Shown here: piece after piece, positions 16,361 to 25,373 of the stretch
Layout of the letters: every line of letters starts with the position of its first letter
Position numbering within the stretch: the stretch's first letter is position 1
Source: Cupriavidus malaysiensis
Lineage (GTDB): Bacteria > Pseudomonadota > Gammaproteobacteria > Burkholderiales > Burkholderiaceae
Direction of reading: 5' to 3'
Assembly (NCBI RefSeq): GCF_001854325.1
Contig: NZ_CP017754.1
Coordinates: forward strand, 2,108,001-2,172,000
Length of the DNA stretch: 64,000 nt
The notes under the pieces: generated by a model
Database searches by the model: none
Told to the model about the DNA's origin: nothing
Seen by the model: only the letters and a program-made list of their open reading frames with translations
Position numbers and translations under genes: made by a program

Positions 16361-17299
16361 CTAGCCCGCTTCCGCCGCCGGATTGGCGCTGGCCCGCAGG
16401 CAGTCGAGCGCCAGCGCCACGGCCTGGCGGCTGACGCTGTCCGGCCGCCAGTACATCGCCACCGCGCCGGAACTGCCGAGTGGCATCGGCATGGCCAGCA
16501 CGCGCAGCACGTTCAGGCGCTCGAAGCGCGCCGCGGCGCGGTGCGAGGCGACGCCGATCAGGTCCGCCTGGTTGAGCAGCGTGACATTCAGCATGGCCGA
16601 ATTGGACTCGACGCAATGCTGCGGCATGGCCTGCCCGGCGCTGGCCAGCGCCGATTCCAGCGCGGTGCGCACCGGCGTGCCCGGCGGCCACACGATCCAC
16701 GGGTAGCGGAACAGGTCGTTCCAGTCGACCGCGGTGCGCTGCGCCAGCGGATGCTGCAGGCCCACCACGAAGTTGACCGGATCGCGATACAGCGTTTCGG
16801 TCTCCAGCCCCGGGTCGAGCTGGGCGTTGGCGGCGCGGCCCACCACCACGTCGATCTCGCCGCGCACCAGCGCAGGCATCAGCTGGTTCATGGTGCTCTC
16901 GACCAGGCGCACCTGCGCGCGCGGCATCTGCCGCACCAGGCGGGCCACCGCCATCGGCACGGTGTCGGCGGCCGAGACGCCCGAGGTGCCGATCGATACC
17001 AGTCCGCTGCCGCCATCGCGCAGCGCCAGCATGTCGTCGCGCGCGCTGTCGAGATGGCCTTCGATGCGCCTGGCATGCTCGATCAGCGCCATGCCGTAGG
17101 GGGTGGGGCGCAGGCCGCGCGCGTGCCGCTCGAACAGCGGCAGGCCGATGTCCTCTTCCAGGTCCTTCAACCATTTGGAGAGGGCCGGCTGTGTCGTATT
17201 GAGCGCCTCGGCGGACTGGCTCAGGTTGCCGGTCTGGCCGACGGAGAGCAGCATCTGCAGATGGCGCAGCCGCAGGCGGTGGGTCCAGTCGGTGGTCAT
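16361..17299 (-). CDS. LysR-family regulator of the 3-hydroxybenzoate/gentisate operon
   Basis: A 312-residue LysR-type regulator. The winged helix-turn-helix is at residues 8-67 (LQMLLSVGQTGNLSQSAEAL, then NTTQPALSKWLKDLEEDIG), and the effector-binding domain runs from about 95 to 300. It is divergent from the gentisate pathway genes, the usual position of their regulator. The 179-base gap holds the palindrome ATACGATAAATCGTAT and a promoter-like sequence. The likely inducer is 3-hydroxybenzoate or gentisate, by analogy with known gentisate clusters. LysR proteins normally activate the divergent operon and repress themselves; the palindrome lies just 17 bases before this start codon, which suits that arrangement. 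Confidence 0.9.
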   Translation of the reverse strand: MTTDWTHRLRLRHLQMLLSVGQTGNLSQSAEALNTTQPALSKWLKDLEEDIGLPLFERHARGLRPTPYGMALIEHARRIEGHLDSARDDMLALRDGGSGLVSIGTSGVSAADTVPMAVARLVRQMPRAQVRLVESTMNQLMPALVRGEIDVVVGRAANAQLDPGLETETLYRDPVNFVVGLQHPLAQRTAVDWNDLFRYPWIVWPPGTPVRTALESALASAGQAMPQHCVESNSAMLNVTLLNQADLIGVASHRAAARFERLNVLRVLAMPMPLGSSGAVAMYWRPDSVSRQAVALALDCLRASANPAAEAG

Positions 17300-17315
17300 C
17301 TGCGTTCGTCCAGAT

Positions 17316-17331
17316 ATACGATAAATCGTAT
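17316..17331. promoter_or_regulatory. LysR-type operator
   Basis: ATACGAT-AA-ATCGTAT is a perfect palindrome with 7-base arms and fits a LysR box. It is centred about 65 bases upstream of the expected transcription start of the dioxygenase operon (promoter at 17352-17381), the classical LysR recognition position. Confidence 0.6.
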
Positions 17332-17351
17332 GGATGAGAAGAATTCGTGAT

Positions 17352-17381
17352 TTTACATGGTATAGCTCGCCGCCCTATAAA
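17352..17381 (+). promoter_or_regulatory. Sigma-70-type promoter of the gentisate operon
   Basis: TTTACA (17352-17357) and TATAAA (17376-17381) are separated by 18 bases. The site lies about 100 bases before the dioxygenase start codon and directly downstream of the LysR operator. Confidence 0.5.
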
Positions 17382-17478
17382 TACAGCCATCCCGACCACG
17401 AACGAAGCGGTCCGGGCCATGCGGCCCGCAGCCGCACCGGCCTTCGCGCCGGGCCATCAAGAGAGACAGGAGACCCGT

Positions 17479-18525
17479 ATGTCCGACTCCGCGCAAGCGT
17501 CCGCCCGCGCAGCCTACTACGAGCACATCGCGCGCCATAGCATGTCGCCGCTGTGGGAATCGCTGCACAGCCTGGTGCCGAAGGCGCCGCAGCCGCAGGC
17601 GGTGCCCGCCATCTGGAAGTACGCGCAGTTGCGCGAACTGGTGATGGAGGCGGGGCGCGTGATCAGCGCGGAGGAGGCGATCCGCCGTGTCCTCGTGCTG
17701 GAGAATCCCGGCCTGCCCGGCAAGTCGAGCCTGACCCCCAACCTGTATGGCGGCCTGCAGCTGATCCTGCCGGGCGAGGTCGCGCCCAGCCACCGGCACA
17801 CCCAGTCGGCGCTGCGTTTCATCGTCGAGGGCAAGGGGGCCTGGACCGCCGTCGACGGCGAGCGCACCACCATGCATCCCGGCGACTTCATCATCACGCC
17901 GTCGTGGACCTGGCATGACCACGGCAATCCTTCGGTGGACGAGGGCGGCGAGCCGGTGGTGTGGCTGGACGGCCTCGATATCCCCCTGCTGCGCCAGCTC
18001 GACGCCGGCTTCGCCGAGAACTATCCGGAGGCCATGCAGCCGGTCACGCGGCCGGAGGGCGACAGCTTCGCGCGCTTCGGCCACAACATGATGCCGGTGC
18101 GCCATGCCAGCACCGACCCGACCTCGCCGGTCTTCAGCTATCCGTATGCCCGCAGCCGCGAAGCGCTCGATACGCTCTACCGCCACGGCGACCTCGACCA
18201 GTGGGACGGGGTCAAGCTGCGCTACGTGAACCCGACCACCGGCGGCTGGCCGATGCCCACCATGGCCACCTTCATGCAGTTCCTGCCCAAGGGCTTCCAT
18301 GGCAGGAGCTACCGCAGCACGGATTCCACCGTCTACTGCGTGGTGGAAGGGCAGGGCCGGGCCAGCATCGGCGCGCACACCTTCGCCTTCGATCCGCACG
18401 ACGTCTTCGTCGCGCCGTCGTGGCAGCCGGTGCGGCTCGAGGCCGACAGCGACGCGGTGCTGTTCAGCTATTCCGACCGGCCCGTGCTGGCGGCGCTGAA
18501 CCTGCTGCGCGAAGCGCGCGACTGA
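17479..18525 (+). CDS. mhbD: Gentisate 1,2-dioxygenase
   Basis: This enzyme opens the ring of gentisate (2,5-dihydroxybenzoate) to maleylpyruvate with Fe(II) and O2. The protein has 348 residues and two cupin domains. The metal-binding cupin has [18 protein letters not shown] followed by [16 protein letters not shown], which hold the histidine ligands; a second cupin lies near the C-terminus ([14 protein letters not shown], then [11 protein letters not shown]). The ATG at 17479 has AGGAG seven bases upstream; the frame extends upstream without a ribosome binding site. It is the first gene of the operon and lies opposite the LysR regulator. It is equivalent to nagI or gtdA in other nomenclatures. 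Confidence 0.96.
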   Translation: MSDSAQASARAAYYEHIARHSMSPLWESLHSLVPKAPQPQAVPAIWKYAQLRELVMEAGRVISAEEAIRRVLVLENPGLPGKSSLTPNLYGGLQLILPGEVAPSHRHTQSALRFIVEGKGAWTAVDGERTTMHPGDFIITPSWTWHDHGNPSVDEGGEPVVWLDGLDIPLLRQLDAGFAENYPEAMQPVTRPEGDSFARFGHNMMPVRHASTDPTSPVFSYPYARSREALDTLYRHGDLDQWDGVKLRYVNPTTGGWPMPTMATFMQFLPKGFHGRSYRSTDSTVYCVVEGQGRASIGAHTFAFDPHDVFVAPSWQPVRLEADSDAVLFSYSDRPVLAALNLLREARD

Positions 18526-18664
18526 CGCCCCGGCGGCCCCGCGCCCACGCGGGCCTGCCGCGGCAGTACGTTTTCTCCGATCCGACACACAGCGAGCTCC
18601 TGCGCCACGGCCAGGGCCGTGGCCGGCGCTCGCCTCCAGCAACCCGACTGAAAGAGTCCATATC

Positions 18665-19363
18665 ATGGCATTCGTTTTCCCGCCCGAAGCACCGGTCGCC
18701 ATCCCCGTCGCCGGCAGCGATGACCAGTTCGCGGTCCGCCGCGTCTACTGCGTCGGCCGCAACTACGCCGCCCACGCCCGCGAGATGGGCTTCGACCCCG
18801 ATCGCGAGCCGCCGTTCTTCTTCTGCAAGCCCGACAACGCCATCGTGCCGGTCGCCTACGGCGAGACGCTCGCGCTGCCGTACCCGGCGCAGACGCAGAA
18901 CTACCACTATGAAGCCGAGCTGGTGGCGGTGATCGGCAAGAGCGGCGCGGATATCCCGGAGGCACAGGCGCTCGACTACGTGTGGGGCTATGCGGTCGGC
19001 CTCGACATGACGCGCCGCGACCTGCAGATGAAGATGCGCGAGATGGGCCGTCCGTGGGAGATCGGCAAGGCCTTCGACCTGTCCGCCCCGCTCGGCCCCA
19101 TCCACCCGGCCAGCGTGGTCGGCCATTTCGAGCAGGCCGGCGTGTGGCTGGATGTGAACGGCGAGACCCGGCAGAAGAGCGACGTGTCGCACCTGATCTG
19201 GTCGGTGGCCGAAACCGTGGCCTACCTGTCGAAGTTCTTCCGCCTCGAGCCGGGCGACGTGATCTTCACCGGCACGCCGGAAGGGGTCGGCGCGGTCAAG
19301 GCCGGCGACACCATCCGGGTCGGTGTCGAGCGCCTGGGCGAACTGAACGTGAAGATCGTCTGA
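18665..19363 (+). CDS. mhbH: Fumarylpyruvate hydrolase (FAH family)
   Basis: This enzyme cleaves fumarylpyruvate to fumarate and pyruvate, the last step of the gentisate pathway. The 232-residue protein consists of one fumarylacetoacetate hydrolase domain. Metal-binding acidic residues are in NYHYEAELVAVIGK and VGLDMTRRD, and TGTPEGVGAVKAGDTIRVGV closes the domain. The KPDNAIVP segment is typical of the family. It lies 139 bases after the dioxygenase and before the isomerase. Other acylpyruvate hydrolases of this family share the fold, but the operon settles the assignment. It is equivalent to nagK. Confidence 0.94.
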   Translation: MAFVFPPEAPVAIPVAGSDDQFAVRRVYCVGRNYAAHAREMGFDPDREPPFFFCKPDNAIVPVAYGETLALPYPAQTQNYHYEAELVAVIGKSGADIPEAQALDYVWGYAVGLDMTRRDLQMKMREMGRPWEIGKAFDLSAPLGPIHPASVVGHFEQAGVWLDVNGETRQKSDVSHLIWSVAETVAYLSKFFRLEPGDVIFTGTPEGVGAVKAGDTIRVGVERLGELNVKIV

Positions 19364-19465
19364 GACGCGGACCGGGCGCCGCAGCATGGCCGACCGCTGA
19401 GGCGGCGATGCTGCGGTGCCTTCCTCGCCTCCCATGCATTCGACGTACCCGCAAGGAAATCCACC

Positions 19466-20116
19466 GTGCAGCTTTACAGCTTCTTCAACAGTTCGACCTC
19501 GTACCGCGTGCGCATCGCGCTGCGGCTCAAGGGCGTCGAACACGAGTATCTGGGCGTCAACATCCGCACGGGCGGACATCGTGACAAGCAGTATGTGAAC
19601 CAGGTCAACCCCTCCGCCTCGGTGCCTGCCATCGTGGACGGCGATTTCCACCTGGGGCAGTCGCTGGCGATCATCGACTGGCTGGACGCGCGCTATCCCG
19701 AGCCGCGCCTGCTCCCGGCCGACGCCGGCCTGCGGGCGCGCGTGCTGGAGCTGTCCACCCTGATCGGCTGCGATATCCATCCGGTCAACAACCTGCGTAT
19801 CCTGAAGTACCTGCAGGACGTGCTGAAGGTCACGCCGGAGCAGAAGGACGCCTGGTACCGGCACTGGATCGCCGAGGGCATGGCCGGCGTCGAGCGCCTG
19901 CTGGCGCAGGCTGCCGAAGCCTACGGCGGGCCGTGGTGCTTCGGCGCGCAGCCCACGCTGGCGGACTGCTGCCTGGTGCCGCAGATCGCCAATGCCCTGC
20001 GCATGGGCTGCGACCTGGACGCCTTCCCACGCAGCCTCGCGGTGTACCGCCACGCCAGCGAGCATCCCGCCTTCGTCGCGGCCGAGCCCCGGCGCCAGCC
20101 CGACTACACGGCATGA
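19466..20116 (+). CDS. mhbI: Maleylpyruvate isomerase, zeta-class GST
   Basis: This enzyme isomerises maleylpyruvate to fumarylpyruvate with glutathione. The 216-residue protein has the zeta-class signature SFFNSSTSYRVRIAL at residues 5-19, a thioredoxin-like N-terminal domain and an all-helical C-terminal domain (LIGCDIHPVNNLRIL, then FGAQPTLADCCLVPQI). Sequence alone would also fit maleylacetoacetate isomerase; the gentisate operon favours maleylpyruvate. The start is a GTG at 19466 with AAGGAA upstream. The TGA stop lies inside the first unit of an 11-base tandem repeat (20106-20160), so repeat slippage would not change the protein but would change the distance to the next gene. It is equivalent to nagL. 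Confidence 0.93.
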   Translation: MQLYSFFNSSTSYRVRIALRLKGVEHEYLGVNIRTGGHRDKQYVNQVNPSASVPAIVDGDFHLGQSLAIIDWLDARYPEPRLLPADAGLRARVLELSTLIGCDIHPVNNLRILKYLQDVLKVTPEQKDAWYRHWIAEGMAGVERLLAQAAEAYGGPWCFGAQPTLADCCLVPQIANALRMGCDLDAFPRSLAVYRHASEHPAFVAAEPRRQPDYTA

Positions 20117-20160
20117 ACACGGCATGAACACGGCATGAACACGGCATGAACACGGCATGA
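20106..20160. repeat. 11-base tandem repeat, five exact copies
   Basis: The unit ACACGGCATGA occurs five times without a mismatch. The first copy contains the last codons and the TGA stop of the isomerase gene, and every copy carries ATGA. The unit resembles the start of the next gene (ATGAACACA at 20250), so it may have expanded from a similar sequence. Because 11 is not a multiple of three, the five ATGs lie in rotating frames. Confidence 0.95.
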
Positions 20161-20179
20161 CGGCAACCGCGCGCCGCAC

Positions 20180-20214
20180 GCCGCGTGCCGCGTGCCGCGT
20201 GCCGCGTGCCGCGT
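20180..20214. repeat. 7-base tandem repeat, five exact copies
   Basis: The unit GCCGCGT is repeated five times and followed by a partial copy (GCCGTG). It lies 20 bases after the 11-base repeat and 35 bases before the start of the hydroxylase gene, in the same junction. Confidence 0.95.
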
Positions 20215-20249
20215 GCCGTGAACGAACCAGGCAGTCCAGGAGACATTGC

Positions 20250-21458
20250 ATGAACACATCCACCTCATCGCGCCGCGTGATCGTCGTCGGCGGCGGCATC
20301 GGCGGCCTGGCCGCGGCACTCGCGCTGGCGCGCGAGGACGTCCAGGTGCTGCTGCTGGAGCAGGCCGCGCAGATCGGCGAGATCGGCGCCGGCATCCAGC
20401 TCGGCGCCAATGCCTTCAACGCGCTCGACGCGCTCGGCGCGGGCGAGGCCGCGCGCAACCGCGCGGTCTTCACCGATTCGCTGACGCTGATGGATGCCAC
20501 CAACGCCAAGCAAGTCGCGCGCATCGAGACCGGCGCGCGCTATCGCGAGCGCTTCGGCAATCCGTACGCGGTGATCCATCGCGCCGACATCCACCTGTCG
20601 ATCCTCGAAGCGGTGCAGGACAACCCCCTGATCCAGTTCCGCACCAATACGCAGGTGGGGGCGCTCGAACAGGACGATGGCGGCGTCACCGTGATCGACC
20701 AGCACGGCGAACGCTACCGGGCCGACGCGGTGATCGGCTGCGACGGCGTCAAGTCGGCGATCCGCGCCGCACTGATCGGCGACGAGCCGACCGTGACCGG
20801 CCACGTGGTCTACCGCGCGGTGGTCGAGGTCGAGAACATGCCGAAGGACCTGCAGATCAACGCGCCGGTGGTGTGGGCCGGACCGCATTGCCACCTGGTG
20901 CACTACCCGCTGCGCGGCGGGCGCCAGTACAACCTGGTCGTCACCTTCCACAGCCGCGAGCAGGAGACGTGGGGCGTGCGCGACGGCAGCAAGGAGGAAG
21001 TGCTGTCCTACTTCGAGGACATCCATCCGCTGCCGCACCAGATGCTGGACCGCCCGACTTCCTGGCGCCGCTGGGCCACCGCGGACCGCGATCCGGTGCC
21101 GCAATGGAGCTTCGGCCGCGCCACCCTGCTCGGCGACGCTGCGCATCCGATGACGCAGTACCTGGCCCAGGGCGCCTGCCAGGCCCTGGAAGATGCCGTC
21201 ACGCTGGGCGCCGCGGTGCGGGAAGGCGGCGGCGACTTCGCGGCCGCCTTCCGGCTGTACGAGGCGGCGCGCATCCCGCGCACCGCGCGCGTGCTGTACT
21301 CGGCGCGCGAAATGGGCCGTATCTACCACGCCAAGGGCGTCGACCGGCTGGTGCGCAATTCGCTGTGGACCGGCCGCACGCAGGAGCAGTTCTACGACGC
21401 GTTGCAGTGGCTGCACGGCTGGCAGGCCAAGGACTGCCTGCAGGACATTCCCACCTGA
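20250..21458 (+). CDS. mhbM: 3-hydroxybenzoate 6-hydroxylase
   Basis: This FAD monooxygenase hydroxylates 3-hydroxybenzoate at position 6 to gentisate with NAD(P)H and O2. The 402-residue protein has the dinucleotide-binding GGGIGGLAAALAL at about 14-26, the conserved DG motif in VIGCDGVKSAIRAA and the GD motif in LLGDAAHPMTQYLAQGACQA. Salicylate 5-hydroxylases of a different type also make gentisate, but this single-component enzyme with no ferredoxin genes points to 3-hydroxybenzoate. The ATG at 20250 has AGGAG eight bases upstream. Frames starting from the repeats upstream are not conserved. A 12-base-pair hairpin lies between it and the transporter gene. Confidence 0.9.
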   Translation: MNTSTSSRRVIVVGGGIGGLAAALALAREDVQVLLLEQAAQIGEIGAGIQLGANAFNALDALGAGEAARNRAVFTDSLTLMDATNAKQVARIETGARYRERFGNPYAVIHRADIHLSILEAVQDNPLIQFRTNTQVGALEQDDGGVTVIDQHGERYRADAVIGCDGVKSAIRAALIGDEPTVTGHVVYRAVVEVENMPKDLQINAPVVWAGPHCHLVHYPLRGGRQYNLVVTFHSREQETWGVRDGSKEEVLSYFEDIHPLPHQMLDRPTSWRRWATADRDPVPQWSFGRATLLGDAAHPMTQYLAQGACQALEDAVTLGAAVREGGGDFAAAFRLYEAARIPRTARVLYSAREMGRIYHAKGVDRLVRNSLWTGRTQEQFYDALQWLHGWQAKDCLQDIPT

Positions 21459-21479
21459 ACCGCCTCACCCGGAGCCCTT

Positions 21480-21510
21480 GCCGGGGCGCCGCGCCGTGCG
21501 GCGCCCCGGC
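21480..21510. promoter_or_regulatory. Perfect GC hairpin between mhbM and mhbT
   Basis: CCGGGGCGCCGC / GCGGCGCCCCGG form a perfect 12-base-pair stem with loop GCCGT, extended by one outer G-C pair. No T-run follows, so it is not a classical rho-independent terminator. It could stabilise the upstream transcript or reduce read-through into the transporter gene. Confidence 0.6.
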
Positions 21511-21603
21511 GGCTGCCAGGACGATCCGGCACGGCCCGCCACAGCGGGCCGGCAGGACGCGCGGCGGATCATCGCCAGACCATAAGATCGAACAGGAGAC
21601 ACC

Positions 21604-22956
21604 GTGACAACCCATGCCCCTTCGCGCATCGAGGCGTTCATCGATGCACGTCCCTTCACCGCCTTCCAGCGGACCTTGCTGATCCTCTGCTTCCTGGTGG
21701 TCGCCATCGACGGCTTCGATACCGCGGCCATCGGCTTCCTGGCGCCGGCCATCCGTGCCGAGTGGCACGTGGCTGCGGCCGCGATGGCGCCCTTGTTCGG
21801 CGCCGGCCTGTTCGGCCTGATGACGGGCGCGCTGGTGTTCGGCCCACTGGCGGACCGCTTCGGGCGCAAGACGCTGCTGGTGGCCACCACCGCCTTCTTC
21901 GGCCTGGCCAGCCTGGCCTCGATGCTGGCGCCCGACCTGCAGGCCCTGGTGGTGCTGCGCTTCCTGACCGGCCTCGGCCTCGGCGGCGCCATGCCCAACG
22001 CCATCACGCTGACCTCGGAGTACTGCCCGCGCCAGCGCCGCTCGGGCCTGGTCACGCTGATGTTCTGCGGCTTCACCATCGGCTCGGCGCTGGGCGGCCT
22101 GGCCTCGGCCCAACTGCTGCCGGTGGTCGGCTGGCGCGGCGTGCTGGCGCTCGGCGGCATCCTGCCGCTGCTGCTGGTGCCGGTGCTGGCGCTGCGCCTG
22201 CCCGAGTCGCTGCGCTTCCTGGTGGCGCGCCAGCGCCCGCAGGCGCAGGTGCTGGCCATCGCGCGCCGGCTCGACCCGGCCCTGCCGGATTCGCATCGCT
22301 TCGTGCCCGATGCCGCCAGCGCGGCCTCCCCGGTGCGCGAGCTGTTCCGCGGCGGCATGCTGGGCGGCACTCTGCTGCTGTGGGCCACCTTCTTCGCCAG
22401 CCTGCTGATCGTCTACCTGGTGTCGAGCTGGACGCCGACCTTGCTGGCCAATATCGGCGTGCCGCTGCAGCGCGCGGCCCTGGTCACGACCATGTTCCAG
22501 GTCGGCGGCACGGTCGGCGCCATCGCGCTGGGCCGGCTGATGGACCGCTTCGATCCCTACCGCGTGCTCGGCCTGTCCTACCTGTGCGCCGCCGGCTTCA
22601 TCCTGCTGTGCGCCACCTCGGCCGCTTCCACCGGGATGCTGGCCGCCGCCATCTTCGGTGTCGGTTTCTGCGTCAGCGGCTCGCAGGTCGGCGTCAACGC
22701 GCTGTCGGCGGCCTATTACCCCACCAGCAGCCGTGCCACCGGTGTCAGCTGGTCCAACGCGGTCGGCCGTTGCGGTTCGGTGCTGGGCTCGATGGCGGGC
22801 GGCAGCATGCTGGCGATGAACCTGGGCTTCCAGGCCATCTTCAGCTCGCTGGCGGTGCCCGCCGTGATCGCGGCGGCGGCGCTGACGCTGATGGGTGTGC
22901 TGAGCCGTCGGCGCGCGCGTGCCGGCGGCCTGGCCCCGGCCGGTGCCGAGCGCTGA
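21604..22956 (+). CDS. mhbT: Aromatic acid:H+ symporter (MFS, AAHS family)
   Basis: An inner-membrane importer of 450 residues with 12 predicted helices, likely bringing in 3-hydroxybenzoate. Family marks are DGFDTAAIGFLAPAIR in helix 1, where the acidic residue is typical of aromatic acid carriers, and LADRFGRKTLL in the helix 2-3 loop. The second loop motif, LMDRFDPYRVLGLSY, falls between helices 8 and 9. It starts with GTG at 21604. As the last gene of the cluster it completes a self-contained uptake and degradation unit. Substrate choice rests on context. Confidence 0.9.
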   Translation: MTTHAPSRIEAFIDARPFTAFQRTLLILCFLVVAIDGFDTAAIGFLAPAIRAEWHVAAAAMAPLFGAGLFGLMTGALVFGPLADRFGRKTLLVATTAFFGLASLASMLAPDLQALVVLRFLTGLGLGGAMPNAITLTSEYCPRQRRSGLVTLMFCGFTIGSALGGLASAQLLPVVGWRGVLALGGILPLLLVPVLALRLPESLRFLVARQRPQAQVLAIARRLDPALPDSHRFVPDAASAASPVRELFRGGMLGGTLLLWATFFASLLIVYLVSSWTPTLLANIGVPLQRAALVTTMFQVGGTVGAIALGRLMDRFDPYRVLGLSYLCAAGFILLCATSAASTGMLAAAIFGVGFCVSGSQVGVNALSAAYYPTSSRATGVSWSNAVGRCGSVLGSMAGGSMLAMNLGFQAIFSSLAVPAVIAAAALTLMGVLSRRRARAGGLAPAGAER

Positions 22957-23139
22957 GCGCCGGGCAGGTCGGCGCCGATGGCGTGTTCTGCCAGCGTGTG
23001 CATGCAGTTGACCTCGCCTTGTCGCGGGGACGCAATGAGTCAGATTCATCATCGCCCATGACGGTGTGGTGGGGCCGCCTGGCGCCAAGCGTGCGCATCC
23101 CGGGGCGTCGAACCTCCAGCGCGGCTCGACCACCCGTTG

Positions 23140-24645
23140 CTAAGGTTGCGCCGCCGGGCGCGCCGGCAGGGTGAAGACGAACACCGCGCCGTGACCGGCG
23201 CGCTCGACCAGGTGGATCGTGCTGCCGTGCAGCTGCAGCATGCGGTGCACGATCATCAGGCCAAGCCCGCCGCCGCCGCGGCGGCCGTCAGCGCTCAGCG
23301 AGCGCTGGAACAGGTCCTGGCGCAGCGCCGGCGGGATGCCGGGGCCGGTGTCGGCGACCGTCACCTCGACGCCGCCGCCGGCGGCGGCGAGCGCCAGTTC
23401 GATGGCGCCGCCTGCGGGGGTGTGGCGCACGGCGTTGTCGAGCAGGTTGGTCAGGACCCGCTCGATCATGCCGACGTCGCCGCGCACGGTGGGCACCTGG
23501 GGCGGGATCTCGGCGCGCAGCGCGATCTCCCGCGCGCGCGCGGCCAGTTCGAATTTCTGGAACACGTCCTGCACGATGTCGACCAGCGCGATATCTTCCA
23601 GCGCCGGCTGCACGTGGCCGGACTCCAGCCGTGCCAGCTCGAACAGTTCCTGCGCCAGCTTGCCGACCTTGGTGCTCTGCGCCAGCGCGATGGCCAGATA
23701 GCGGCGGCGCTCTGCCACGTCCAGGGTTTCCGCCTTCAGCGACAGGGTTTCCAGGTAGCCATGCAGCGAGGTCAGCGGCGTGCGCAGGTCGTGCGAGATA
23801 TTGGCGATCAGCTCGCGCCGCTGGCGGTCCTGGCGGGTGAGGGCGCGCCATTGCTCGCCGATGCGGCCGGCCATCTGGGCGAAGGTGGTCTCCAGCAGCG
23901 CGATCTCGTCGCGGCTGCGCTGCGCGGCGGGCGGTGAGGGCGGTGAAGGCGGCGAGGGCGGCACCACGGGCGGCTGCAGGTCGGGCGTGCGGTCGGCATC
24001 GAAGCGGCGCATGGCCTCGGCGAGCCGCCGCAGCGGACGGGTGATCAGGCCGAAGGCGATCAGGCCGGCCACCAGGCCCAGCAGGGCGACCAGGGCCATC
24101 GACCACAGGGTGTTGCGCAACACCGAGCTGGCGGCGACGCGCGCGGCCAGGCGGTCGTGCGCCTCGCCCTGCAGGACCACGTAGATGTAGCCGGAGGGCG
24201 CCTGTCCGCCGCGCTGCAGCGGCGCGGCGCTGAACACCTTGCGCGCGTCGGCGCTGCGCGGATCGTCGCCGAGGATGGGCAGCGGCTCGCCGGCGATGAA
24301 GCGGCGCACCGGCTCCAGGTCGACGCGCGTGCGCTTGACCCGTCCCGGCGGCGCGTCATCGCCGCGGATATTGCCTTCATTGTCGAGCAGGTAGATCTCG
24401 GTGCTGGGGTTGACGCCCATCAGCTGGCCGAACAGGCGCCGCACGGCGTCCGGGCGCAGGCCGTGCTCGTCCATCAGCGAGGCGCTCTGCGCGATATGGC
24501 GGGCGATGTCGCGCGACAGGTCCTGCACGACCTCTTTCTCATGCATCTCGCTGGAGCGGATCTGCAGCCAGGCCGAGGCGCCGCAGCACGCCAGCAGCAG
24601 CACCGAGAAGACCAGCGACAGCCGCTGCGAGAGGGTCAGGTTCAT
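23140..24645 (-). CDS. Sensor histidine kinase
   Basis: A 501-residue inner-membrane sensor. Helices at about 8-27 and 180-202 frame a periplasmic domain of about 150 residues. A HAMP-like linker follows, then a Pro/Ser stretch at 225-239 made of repeated PPS (encoded by a GC-rich short repeat). The H-box is ANISHDLRTPL with His285, and the catalytic domain has NLLDNAVRHTP and DTGPGIPP. It overlaps the response regulator stop by four bases (ATGA), so the pair is co-translated. It is transcribed away from the methionine sulfoxide reductase genes, which suggests that it senses oxidative or thiol damage in the envelope. Confidence 0.93.
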   Translation of the reverse strand: MNLTLSQRLSLVFSVLLLACCGASAWLQIRSSEMHEKEVVQDLSRDIARHIAQSASLMDEHGLRPDAVRRLFGQLMGVNPSTEIYLLDNEGNIRGDDAPPGRVKRTRVDLEPVRRFIAGEPLPILGDDPRSADARKVFSAAPLQRGGQAPSGYIYVVLQGEAHDRLAARVAASSVLRNTLWSMALVALLGLVAGLIAFGLITRPLRRLAEAMRRFDADRTPDLQPPVVPPSPPSPPSPPAAQRSRDEIALLETTFAQMAGRIGEQWRALTRQDRQRRELIANISHDLRTPLTSLHGYLETLSLKAETLDVAERRRYLAIALAQSTKVGKLAQELFELARLESGHVQPALEDIALVDIVQDVFQKFELAARAREIALRAEIPPQVPTVRGDVGMIERVLTNLLDNAVRHTPAGGAIELALAAAGGGVEVTVADTGPGIPPALRQDLFQRSLSADGRRGGGGLGLMIVHRMLQLHGSTIHLVERAGHGAVFVFTLPARPAAQP

Positions 24646-25373
24646 CGCGTCTCCCCGCTGTCGTCCGTGCCCGGCGCGACGAACTTGTAGCCGCGTCCCC
24701 ATACGGTGAGGATGCGCGCCGGCTGGGCCGGATTGGCTTCGATCTTGGCGCGCAGCCGGTTGATGTGGGTGTTGACCGTGTGCTCGTAGCCCTCGTGCTG
24801 GTAGCCCCACACCGCATTGAGCAGGTCCATGCGCGAGAAGGCCTTGCCGGGGTGGCGCGCGAAGTGGTGCAGCAGGTCGAACTCGCGCGGCGTCAGCTCG
24901 ATGCGGGTGCCGTCGACCGAGACCTCGCGCGTGAGCGGATCGATGCGTACGCCGCCGATCTCCACGGTGCCGGCCTCGATGCGCGAGTCCCTGGCCAGGG
25001 CATCCACGCGCCGCAGCAGCGCCTTGACGCGCGCCACCAGTTCCAGCACTGAGAACGGCTTGGCGAGATAGTCGTCGGCGCCCAGTTCCAGCCCGAGGAT
25101 GCGGTGCACCTCGCCGGAACGCGCGCTGGTGATGATGATGGGCGTGTAGCGCGCCATCGCGCGTGCGCGGCGGCAGATCTCCAGCCCGTCGACGCCGGGC
25201 AGCATCAGGTCCAGGATCAGCGCGTCCCAGCCGCCTTGCTCGAGCAGGCGCAGTCCTTCGTTGCCGTCGGCGCTGTGCACCACCGTGTAGCGCTCGTCGC
25301 GCAGGTGCAGGCTGAGCACGTTGGCGATGTCGATGTCGTCTTCGACGATCAGGATCCGTCTGGGCTGTTCCAT
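24642..25373 (-). CDS. OmpR/PhoB-family response regulator
   Basis: A 243-residue DNA-binding regulator. The receiver domain spans residues 5-120, with phospho-acceptor Asp55 in LILDLMLPG and Lys in YLAKPFS. A winged-helix domain follows (LTPREFDLLHHFARHPGKAF, then VNTHINRLRAKIE). It is co-transcribed with the kinase that follows. The 210-base gap to the divergent msrB gene holds an AT-rich island at 25438-25462, likely the shared promoter region. Control of the adjacent msr genes is inferred from position. Confidence 0.93.
   Translation of the reverse strand: MEQPRRILIVEDDIDIANVLSLHLRDERYTVVHSADGNEGLRLLEQGGWDALILDLMLPGVDGLEICRRARAMARYTPIIITSARSGEVHRILGLELGADDYLAKPFSVLELVARVKALLRRVDALARDSRIEAGTVEIGGVRIDPLTREVSVDGTRIELTPREFDLLHHFARHPGKAFSRMDLLNAVWGYQHEGYEHTVNTHINRLRAKIEANPAQPARILTVWGRGYKFVAPGTDDSGETR

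Noticed and set aside
20106..20220. Tandem repeats considered as a CRISPR array
   Set aside because: Units are 7 and 11 bases, directly abutting and without spacers; no cas genes nearby.
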